DNA of 14,853 nt from Jimgerdemannia flammicorona (taxonomy: Eukaryota > Mucoromycota > Endogonomycetes > Endogonales > Endogonaceae): positions 1 to 14,853 of the forward strand of contig RBNI01003976.1 of NCBI GenBank assembly GCA_003990745.1. The letters are read 5' to 3'. Numbering within the stretch: the stretch's first letter is position 1; every line of letters starts with the position of its first letter. Under the pieces are notes generated by a model. That model had not been told where the DNA came from. It did no database searches and saw only the letters and a list, made by a program, of their open reading frames with translations. Below are positions 8,420-14,853 of the stretch, piece after piece. The position numbers were made by a program, and so were the translations under genes.

Positions 8420-9900
8420 GAAGACTATCTGGATTAGACTAAATATAAGTTTAGTACTTTAGTACTAATGAGTCAGAATATAGTTATATAGTACTAACTA
8501 ATCTAACTATACTAATGACTGCTAAGCTATTTATAGATATATATACTGTCTAGATATTTATTAATGAGATTACTATCAATAATATTATCTCTGATGAAGT
8601 AGTCATTTAGGAAGAGTAGTTCTTGAACTATAATTTTATGCTTATTTATATAGTAATATATTGAGATAAAATGATCATCTCACAGGACAGCATTATCTGT
8701 CTCATATACTGAGTATAGTATTAGTGATAAGAGAAAGGGTACTTTATCTTTATCTTTATTAGATTTACTATCAGCATATCTTTGATAGATTATAGTAGAG
8801 TATATTATAGAGTTATAATATACTAGAGATTGTTCTTTATATTATTTATATTTAAAAGATAGGGTTATTAGTTCTATCTTAAGAGTTGTCTAGAGATATA
8901 AGTTTTGTTCTTCTATTTCTTTATTATAGATAAAATAGTCAGATGTGAAGGCAGATTAGTACTCATATTAGTTATTATTATTCCAATAGATCTTATAGAT
9001 AGTTATGAACTATTGTAAGTTCATCAGTAAAGTTAGTGGAGTGATTAAGACTGATAGTAATTCTTAACTAGAGGATATTTTAGTATAGAAGAGTTTATTA
9101 TCTTCTACTTTATTATTGTTAAATTAAATGATATTATAGATATCTTTTATAGTACATATATCTAACTTGAGATATTTATAGAATATGGTCATTTGGATAC
9201 AGGAAGGATCTGTCAGTAGTCTGGATATACTTGATATATTTCTGATTAAGTTCTTACACCATATCATTAATTTGACCATAAGTCAGAGTAGTAATTATTT
9301 TAGAGATAATAACTTAGAGATAGAGAATAAAGATACTATATTCATAAAATAGCTCTTGGTATTTATAAGTGATGAGTTTCTGATATTGAGATATTTTAGT
9401 AATATCTGTATTATGGTAGCAGTCAACCATATCTTCAAGAAGATGTTTAATTTAATAGTAGTTAAAAAGTTGTCCAATTCAGTAAACTTTATTAAGTATA
9501 TAAAGAATATTTTATCTAGCTTCTATAAAGTAGAGAGGTACTTAGCTGTAGATATTTATTAGAGATAGAGGTGCTAGTAGGGTTGACAATAAAATTTCAA
9601 ATATCAGTATAGATATAGTTGTAGATTTCAGTAGTTATGTATAACTCAGTATATGTTTGAAAATTATAGTTATTAGTTTATAGTGGTTCTCTATTTCAGT
9701 GTGTGGTATATCTGATATATATACTTTCAATCTTGATTTATAAGATTCTATTATCATTAATCTTACTTCAAACTAACTCAGCTTTATAATTTTATATATG
9801 ATTTTCAGATTTATTCTGAGAGTAATATATGATTTCTGTAACTTAGAGGTGGTGTACTTATAACTCACTCCTTTTTAGGTTTTGATATTCTCACCAAGTT
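8420..9900 (-). pseudogene. Large unrecognised minus-strand coding relic, RIP-mutated
   Basis: On the minus strand, long runs with few stops follow one another in changing frames. From about 9900 to 9500 one frame includes VNPTSTSISNKYLQLST. From about 9480 to 9120 another contains HLLEDMVDCYHNTDITK and TDRSFLYPNDHIL. From about 9000 to 8530 a third contains DKDKVPFLLSLILYS and VQELLFLNDYFIRDNIID. Interruptions are TAA, TAG and TGA that fit Gln, Trp or Arg, plus a few frame changes. The protein would have been several hundred residues, rich in Tyr, Ile, Asn and Lys, partly because of RIP. I recognise no reverse transcriptase, transposase or recombinase motif. It shares strand with the chromovirus pol fragment to its right but lies beyond that pol's C-terminus, so it may be a second element or a captured gene. 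Confidence 0.4.
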
Positions 9901-10279
9901 CTCTTATGTATTTAGATTAGTGTTATTATATCATTTAGATGATTAAAAGTCTAGAAATATTCATTTTTCTCAGAAAGTATTATACTTATAGTATAGTTGT
10001 CTAATATATTAAATTTATATATTAAAGAATTATATGTTTAATGTCATATACTGGAAGTGATTCTGATATTATTTACTGCTAGAGAATTTCCTTCAATAGA
10101 ATCTTCTTAAATATCTATATCTTATTTTCTACTAGTAGTATAAAAAAAATAGACTGACTTTCAGTTTTGCTGATTTTTCTAGAGAGCTTGTATTCTTTTA
10201 TTTTGATATTATTAAGAATATAGAGGGGTCTTCTATTTTGCTATATAATAGTTATAAGGAAGCTAATAATTTAGAAGAC
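9901..10279. other. AT-rich stretch downstream of the pol fragment
   Basis: Positioned where the 3' end and LTR of the minus-strand chromovirus should be. Short protein-like stretches appear on the minus strand (around 10150-10250), but no termini, polypurine tract or duplicated LTR was recognised. Confidence 0.35.
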
Positions 10280-10757
10280 TAATTTATATATAATACTTTA
10301 TATAGTTCTTCTTAATTGTTTGGCAAGTTATAGTCTTAGACTATATTAGTAGTATTCTGGAGATTTGTTCTGAGTTCCCATGTGACATTATAGATAGGAT
10401 ATTCTTTCTATTTAACTAGATATTCAGAGTAGTTCTTGGGTCCACATTTGTGGAGAATTTGTTCAACTTTGTATTCCTTATAGTCATTAATTATGATAGA
10501 TGCAGGTGGTTTTATAGTTTGATTTGGAAATAACTTGTCATCATTCTTATTATATGCTTGAGATATTAAATATTAAAGACAGGATGAATCTTAATAATAT
10601 CTGATAAGGCTAGTTTGTAGGATGTTGGGAAAACTTATATAATAACTTCAAATAGTCTAATAAATTTGCTGTTCAGCTTTATAGAGGGTCTATACTTGAG
10701 ATTGTCAACTCAGTATTCTCAGGTATCTAGTAGAACTTTCTCACTAATATGGCTCAT
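10280..10757 (-). pseudogene. Chromovirus (Ty3/gypsy) pol C-terminus: GPF-type module and chromodomain
   Basis: Reading leftward from 10757, the minus strand gives EKVLLDT, the usual lead-in of the integrase C-terminal region, then KL.SKFI.LFEVI and TSYKLAL.D...IHPVF...YLK (about 10697-10558), the GPY/F-type module. After a one-base slip near 10552, a chromodomain follows (10485-10339) with EYKVEQIL, EYLVK-stop-KEYP and NVTWE; the stop is a TAG exactly where the conserved Trp of the LVKWK motif belongs. The C-terminal tail ends near 10280. Chromodomains of this type guide integration of chromoviruses into histone-marked chromatin. The upstream protease, reverse transcriptase, RNase H and integrase core are absent: the fragment stops at the edge of the AT-rich block. 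Confidence 0.85.
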
Positions 10758-10822
10758 ACAACGACACATTTGTAATTGGTGTTACCAGAGCGTGTAAAAA
10801 TGGTGAGCAGTGCTATTAAAAT

Positions 10823-11284
10823 GTGATGAACTGTCCCTCTTCTATGGATTTGTTTCTAACAATTTTCATTCTAGCGAAATCTACTGTGCTGGAGTGGCTA
10901 TTCCGCAACATACATGTCAACGATGTTAGTGAAGTGAAAAACAGAAATCTTGGTGTTCAATATTACTCCATTGGGAATACATATTGTCGCATCGTCGAAA
11001 TTTCTCCTACCAACGACAACGTTACAATAGGTGGAGCACAGCACATTCTTCCTATTCAGTTGGTCGTGCTTATATGCAAAGCATCCGAAACCGTTCGCGG
11101 TGGCTTTCCTCAGTCCTGCAACGATCATATCATACCAATTGTGACCAAAACAAAAAAACCTTTCATTCTTTGTTTGGACGATGCTGGCTCTGTGGTGGCC
11201 AAATGTTCTACAATGACCGAAAGGATAATATATCAAATGAAGAAGGTCACGGAAATTTTACGACAAGACGTACAATATTATTAA
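10823..11284 (+). pseudogene. Candidate N-terminal part of the NLR-like gene, unrecognised domain
   Basis: A 153-codon frame opening with ATGATG and ending at TAA 11282-11284. Composition is protein-like with beta-rich stretches (for example RIVEISPTNDNVTIGGAQHI) and a hydrophobic strand followed by PFILCLDDAGSVVAK. No known fungal NLR effector domain (HeLo, patatin, PNP-UDP phosphorylase, Goodbye) is recognisable. It sits about 240 bp before the NB-ARC domain on the same strand, where an N-terminal effector domain would be expected. Joining it to the linker needs a frame change around 11265-11284, so it is either a broken exon or a separate gene. It begins only about 65 bp from the retroelement break, so any promoter further left has been replaced or lost. 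An opposite-strand frame (10898-11236) overlaps and cannot be fully excluded. Confidence 0.45.
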
Positions 11285-11301
11285 GACAGAAGTAACATCG
11301 G

Positions 11302-11383
11302 GTGAGTTGCATCAAAACAACTGCACATTTTATACCATCGCAACCACCACCAAATCCTGACCCAAACAAACTCGCTCTGATAG
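11302..11383 (+). other. Candidate spliceosomal intron, 82 bp
   Basis: Donor GTGAGT at 11302, a CTGAC branch-like site at 11356-11360, acceptor GATAG ending at 11383. Removing it joins a frame containing KTEVTSG with one containing QGEDGAYLISDTLSG in the same phase. The unspliced alternative is a proline-rich frame (PPPNPDP) that is open through the same bases and also resembles NLR linkers, so the intron is not certain. Confidence 0.4.
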
Positions 11384-11434
11384 GTATTATCCAAGGAGAA
11401 GATGGGGCTTATCTGATATCTGATACGTTATCAG

Positions 11435-11519
11435 GTGAGAAAACCTTCTGTATGAATGAGTGAACAGGAGTGATAGTGGGCATCATTGACAAACAGATCT
11501 GCTTTTTAATAACTAACAG
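11435..11519 (+). other. Candidate spliceosomal intron, 85 bp
   Basis: Donor GTGAGA at 11435, acceptor CTAACAG ending at 11519, with an ATTGAC branch-like site near 11486. Splicing joins ISDTLSG to ALNDKVEIKRTG in phase. A further one-base slip near 11560 is then needed to reach the NB-ARC frame. Small fungal introns of this size are common; the assignment is inference. Confidence 0.35.
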
Positions 11520-11525
11520 CATTGA

Positions 11526-12487
11526 ATGATAAAGTGGAGATTAAGCGCACCGGAATTGGGCAATGTCCACACATATGGAAGTTTTTTTGGGCGTAGACGT
11601 GAACTCGAAGAATTGGACAAATTGTTCCACCAAAAAAATGCAAAATATATTACCATCCATGAATTCGGCGGGATCGGTAAAACGACCTTGGCGCTCCAAG
11701 CGGTCCGGAACTTTGAGTCCGGCAGAGTTCTAGTGATATCCCTTATCGATACACTCAGCTCAGATCGACAAAATGAAGTAATTCGGAACCTGGCTGGCGA
11801 GGAAACCATCATCTTGTTTCTTGACAACATAGAGCGTATTGTACAAGCAACAAAAGATGGAGTCGAAGAGGCACAAGATTTGATCAACTTTCTCCACCAT
11901 ATTCCTGACAATGTCAAAATTCTGACAACATCAAGGACTCCGGTGGGTTGGCCAGCAGAATGATAGTTGGGTTGGTTGGTTTGACACCAGATGAAGGAAT
12001 GCACGTCTTTCGACAATGGATCCCTTTTCGTTTGTGTGATGTAGATTATTACAATGCAAAAAAGATAAGTGAACTTACTGATGGTCACCCCTTGTCGATT
12101 CGGCTTCTCGGAGGTGTATTCAACAACCGCAAGGAACCTATCAAACAATTCATCAACAACATATCCGAACGGCTTAGGAGAGCGAAAGATAATTTTGATA
12201 AGCGTCATAAATCCATCGACACCTGCATTCGCTACAGCTTTGATTACCTAGATCCAACTCTTAGGTCATTCATATGTCAGTTGAGATTATTTCATGTTCC
12301 ATTTACAGCGACGCTTGTGAGGAGAGTTTTCGATCGCGACACTATAGCGGATGATCTACATCAACTTTGGAAACAGAGCTGGCTGAATCAAATTAAGTTC
12401 GAGGAAGACCCAACAGTCGGTGAATGGCGTCGAAGAGGATACGGAGTTTTACAGTCTGCATCCACGATTAAAGGGGACATGTTGTGA
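11526..12487 (+). pseudogene. NB-ARC / STAND (NLR-type) ATPase domain, frameshifted and truncated
   Basis: The first frame (11526-11963, 145 codons) shows the FFGRRREL entry motif (residues 20-27), Walker A EFGGIGKTT (46-54), Walker B IILFLDN (95-101) and the sensor-like KILTTSR (131-137). Coding then moves by one base near 11960, consistent with a single-base deletion, into a frame ending at TGA 12485-12487. That frame carries a GLTPDEG...VFRQW helix, the GxP-type motif TDGHPLSIRL, and a winged-helix-like segment (YSFDYLDPTLRSFICQL...LF). NB-ARC ATPases of this class act as nucleotide switches in fungal non-self recognition and regulated cell death; that role is known for the family, not shown here. 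The first Walker A glycine is Glu46 (GAA, one transition from GGA), which should weaken nucleotide binding. No TPR, WD40, ankyrin or other repeat domain follows, so the sensor part is missing. The ATG at 11526 is simply the first in frame; the true start probably lay in an upstream exon. Confidence 0.88.
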
Positions 12488-12904
12488 ACTGTAACGTAAC
12501 GAGCATTTTGTGTTGCCAGTAGAAATTTTCCGAGAGCGTCGATGCGGGGATGTAAATAGCAGCGATATATTATGAAATATTTACAAGATATAATAAAATA
12601 CAACGGACATTCAGTACAGGAGAAACCAACGTTTTTTCGAATCGATCAATTTGGGAGACAAATGAATGAAGCATCTTTTTTTTGAAATCAATACAGATCA
12701 ACTTAATTTTAATAACAAATTTTACATGAACAAAAAGCCTTCAGATATAATGTCTTTTGACATTCTTTTGTGGTGATGTAGAGGAGCCTTTTTTCTCCAC
12801 TCATAATCATTTCAAGACATCTGTTTGCTGATAGTTCAATGTGTGGACAGGTGCGAAAGGCAGTGGTGGCAACTAATTGTTTAGAGGCTTACTGCTTCCC
12901 ATGT
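12488..12904. other. Intergenic stretch after the NB-ARC remnant
   Basis: The repeat or sensor domain of the NLR would be expected here, but no frame shows repeat periodicity. The part from 12560 to 12780 is AT-rich, with a candidate poly-A signal-like aataaa at 12592-12597. A plus-strand frame from 12839 is cysteine-rich but has no recognised domain. Confidence 0.45.
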
Positions 12905-13328
12905 GACCTCTCGTGTCAGTGGATCGAAATGATGACGCAATCATGCCGTTGTTCAATGTTCAATGTAGATAAACAACGTTGTAACCACCACAGAACCAGA
13001 TTCCCAAGACAAAAACCCAGATTATCTCATCGACCATAAGGTTATTTTGGACAACAAATCGAAAAGATGATCTGACTACCGCAGTATCCAGGCGCGTACA
13101 GCTCGCTCAGCAAAACCGCCCCTGGAGCCGTGAGAAATTGTGCCGTGTAGTGAACATTCAGAATGCAGTGAGAAGGGCGATGAAATCGATCAGCGCGGGG
13201 AGCGCGTGAGTAATGATGAAACCACGAGGAATTCGACGGTAGGGATCGATGCCATTCTTTCATTTCAGTGGACGCCTTAGAATATAGGATGCCATTGGCC
13301 GAAATTGGAAAACTTTTTGGTTTTAAAT
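12905..13328 (+). pseudogene. Plus-strand coding relic, unrecognised
   Basis: Three successive frames carry protein-like sequence. The first, at about 12905-12970, contains VDRNDDAIMPLFNV. The second, 12972-13070, contains TTTEPDSQDKNPDYLIDHKV and ends KSKR-TGA. The third, 13066-13326, contains RRVQLAQQNRPWSREKL and NAVRRAMKSISAGSA, then a TGA (13207-13209) and two TAG stops, with readable segments MMKPRGIRR and SMPFFHFSGRLRI between them. The stops are each one transition from Arg, Trp or Gln codons. No family is recognised. It could be the remains of the NLR's lost 3' part or an independent gene; nothing in it looks like TPR, WD40 or ankyrin repeats. A minus-strand frame of 101 codons overlaps and is taken as a shadow. 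Confidence 0.4.
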
Positions 13329-13363
13329 AACAGATATTTACTTTCATGAACCACTTTTGAACC

Positions 13364-13642
13364 TTGTCAAGCTCTACTCCCTGCTATCTCAGGTCGGCCT
13401 CTACCTCTGCTACTTCTGTTCAAACCGATCAAAATAATAACAACAACCACGGCGGTGGGGACGTCTCCAACGCGCTTTTAGAGACGATCAGCATCAGCCT
13501 TGTGGATGCCTCTCCCCACGAAGTATTGAAAAATGTTGTCAGTCTGTCACCGGCAAGTATGGAGATGGTGGCCGCATCGATGACAGCTGAATCTTTGAGA
13601 AGTACGGGAGGAGATAGGAAGTTGGTTTTGGGGCCTTTCTAG
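13364..13642 (+). pseudogene. Tandem paralogue A, start codon lost, truncated
   Basis: A 92-codon open frame, Ser/Thr-rich at the N-terminus, then an Asn run and GGGD, then LLETISISLVDASP and SLSPASMEMVAASMTAESL. It aligns with paralogue B from its first residue. Where B has ATGTCC, A has TTGTCA (13364), so the initiating ATG appears to be lost by one substitution. Similarity ends at about 13590; A then runs into unrelated residues and a TAG at 13640-13642, whereas B continues for about 170 codons. The family is not recognised. A low-complexity N-terminus followed by helical segments is all that can be seen. The two copies are 360 bp apart, start to start. Confidence 0.5.
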
Positions 13643-13723
13643 GAGGTGGCGTGAGGATATTTGGATAGCTCATATTTTCAACAAGAGAGATTTTACTTTT
13701 TTGAACCGCAACATTACCGCAAC

Positions 13724-14441
13724 ATGTCCAATACTACATCTGCTGCATCTATCCCAACCTCCATGGCAAACAAATCTTACGACGACGATAACGGCGGCGG
13801 CGACAGCTGCAACGGGCTTCTGAAGACCATCCGAATCGGCCTTGTGGATGCTCCCCCCGCGATACTTTGAAAATTATTTTCAGTCTGTCAACGGCCAGTT
13901 TGGAGATGGTGGCCGCGACGACAACCGCTGCATTCTTTGCGCAACACTGGGGGAATGCAGCAAGCCTCAAACACGTGAAGAAGTATATTCGTATGGCGGT
14001 CTAAACATCATGGAACCAGTTGTCCAAGGCAACGACCATCTTCATTCCTACGAAGATATCGATTGCATAAAAGGAGGATAAGATTGCTCTGGGCGTTACA
14101 ACCAATCGGGTTAGTAATGTGACGGGAGCTGCTGCCCGTCGCAAAGCGCTGGCGCACAAGAACCGGAGGTGGCGACGCGAGGCATTGAGGGATGTGGTGG
14201 AATTCGGGGAGGCAGTGGAGAAGGCGAGGGAATATCACGAAGTCGAACAGTGCGGGGAGAGATCGGTTTTGTTGGCGATTTTGGGGAGGGGTTGGCTGCT
14301 GGGCGCACGGTTGAGGAGGTGAGGAGTGATTGCGAGACGGGAGGATGGGCGATGGCGACGTTTTCGGTGAAGAGCGGGAGTACGGATTTCACGGCACCTT
14401 GCGGGTTTGAGGCATTTGTAAATACGGGCGTTAATATTTGA
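13724..14441 (+). pseudogene. Tandem paralogue B, full-length but broken
   Basis: ATG at 13724, then a Ser/Thr-rich start, a DDDNGGGD patch and LLKTIRIGLVDAPP, colinear with paralogue A. A one-base deletion next to a C6 run (13851-13857) shifts the frame, seen by alignment with A. The new frame carries SLSTASLEMVAATTTAAFFAQHWG, a TAA at 14002, another TAA at 14068, and then a long basic helix-rich stretch (AARRKALAHKNRRWRREAL, EAVEKAREYHEVEQ). A second slip in the G-rich run near 14281-14290 moves it to a frame ending ...FVNTGVNI at TGA 14439-14441. Total about 235 codons. No domain is recognised; the basic, coiled-coil-like middle is the most distinctive part. The final codons lie in the first unit of the 66-bp repeat array. 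The two slips fall in or next to homopolymer runs and could partly be sequencing errors, but the two TAA stops would remain. Confidence 0.55.
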
Positions 14442-14745
14442 AGTGGGAGGATTTGTAGTTGTAGTTCCGCCTCTTTCTGCATGTAAATATGGGTGTGAAT
14501 ATTTTGAAGCCGGAGGATTTGTAATTGAAGTATTGCCTTTTTTTCTGCATGTAAATACGGGTGTGAAATTTTGAAGCCGGAGGATTTTTGGTTGTAGTAT
14601 TGCCTTTTTTCTGCGTGTAAATACGGGTGTGTATTTTTTGAAACCGGAGGATTTGTAGTTGTAGTATTGGTTATTTTCTGTATGAAAATACATAAATGTC
14701 CGGGAATTCGGCCAAATTGTAATTGCGGTATTGTTTATTTCAGCA
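14417..14745 (+). repeat. 66-bp tandem repeat array, about five units
   Basis: Units start at 14417, 14482, 14550, 14616 and 14683 (spacing 65-68 bp). Each begins tgtaaatacgggtgt, followed by gaa(g)ccggaggatttgtagt and a tgtagtattgcctttt(tt)ctgc end. The first unit overlaps the last codons and stop of paralogue B. The last unit is the most diverged. Because the period is close to a multiple of three, the minus strand is open across the array (about 150 codons with 22-residue repeats containing TPVFT); I regard that as a by-product of the repeat. Confidence 0.88.
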
Positions 14746-14853
14746 TTTTATTATTTATTTAAATTTTGTCACTCTTTCAGTCACATTTCATTGCATAAAA
14801 TGTTTAAACGATTGATGCTTTATTTTTACTATTTGACAACTTGGCCAAAAAAA
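14746..14853. other. AT-rich end of the window, no feature seen
   Basis: No gene or repeat is recognisable in the last 108 bases. Confidence 0.5.

Larger units (their letters stand above)
4690..10757. other. AT-rich RIP-type block (isochore)
   Basis: Composition becomes strongly A+T-rich near 4690 and returns abruptly to ordinary composition at about 10757. Relic frames inside it are interrupted by TAA, TAG and TGA at positions where Gln, Arg or Trp fit the local context, as expected from C-to-T change on either strand. TA dinucleotides are very common. In fungi this is the usual mark of RIP on repeated DNA; that mechanism is inferred, not shown. Transposon relics within it, listed separately, support the reading. 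Confidence 0.8.

Noticed and set aside
9295..9562. Two overlapping short open frames, one per strand, in the AT-rich block
   Set aside because: Both are Ile/Leu/Asn-rich and short. The minus-strand frame next to them (9480-9120) has a better coding texture, so these are shadows of the larger relic.
10898..11236. Minus-strand open frame of 112 codons
   Set aside because: It overlaps the longer plus-strand frame that lies in line with the NB-ARC domain. Its residue texture is not worse, so rejection is moderate, but no downstream or upstream partner exists on that strand.
11940..11975. Tiny intron (gtggg...gatag) instead of a frameshift in the NB-ARC domain
   Set aside because: It would be only about 24 bp, too short for a spliceosomal intron, and would remove residues that normally follow the TSR motif. 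A single-base deletion explains the frame change better.
11513..12208. Minus-strand open frame of 231 codons
   Set aside because: It is exactly antisense to the NB-ARC domain, whose motifs are unmistakable on the plus strand. Antisense of a P-loop region often stays open, and the translation has no domain of its own.
14235..14693. Minus-strand open frame of 152 codons with 22-residue repeats
   Set aside because: It is the translation of the 66-bp tandem array plus the antisense of paralogue B; nothing suggests it is expressed.

Overview
The window looks like nuclear DNA of a filamentous ascomycete, in a gene-poor, repeat-rich accessory region. The reasons are: a roughly 6 kb block of extreme A+T richness (about 4690-10757) whose relic reading frames are broken almost only by stops that one C-to-T or G-to-A change would make from Gln, Arg or Trp codons, the pattern of repeat-induced point mutation (RIP); a chromodomain-bearing Ty3/gypsy (chromovirus) pol fragment; short candidate spliceosomal introns; and an NB-ARC/STAND (NLR-type) ATPase remnant. 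No intact, confidently functional gene was found, and I saw no tRNA, rRNA or CRISPR array. The species assignment is inference.

Left part (1-4690): a long poly-A tract; a gene-free stretch; a degenerate 37-bp repeat cluster; two minus-strand coding relics, possibly one broken multi-exon gene (1226-2565); a 93-bp tandem repeat (2879-3135); a GC-rich stretch with a weak minus-strand relic (3285-3540); and a plus-strand relic of an unrecognised protein ending in an acidic/aromatic tail (3853-4489), interrupted by a T21-G11 homopolymer junction.

Middle (4690-10757): the AT-rich block. Its left third holds diverged direct repeats and a family of short foldback (inverted-repeat) elements, three copies plus a half copy, in both orientations. 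Next come a plus-strand gag-like relic (about 7120-7970), a large unrecognised minus-strand relic (about 8420-9900), and a minus-strand integrase C-terminus plus chromodomain (about 10280-10757). The last is cut off at the block edge; no reverse transcriptase or integrase core was recognised in the window.

Right part (10757-14853): base composition changes abruptly and a broken NLR-like gene begins. It has an unrecognised N-terminal segment (10823-11284), two candidate introns, and an NB-ARC domain (11526-12487) with one frameshift, a glutamate where the first Walker A glycine should be, and no C-terminal repeat domain. Further right lie another plus-strand relic (about 12905-13328), a tandem pair of diverged, broken paralogues (13364-13642 and 13724-14441), and a five-unit 66-bp repeat array that starts inside the last codons of the second paralogue. 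Overall this is a decayed region: the detectable genes are remnants and I infer no working pathway.
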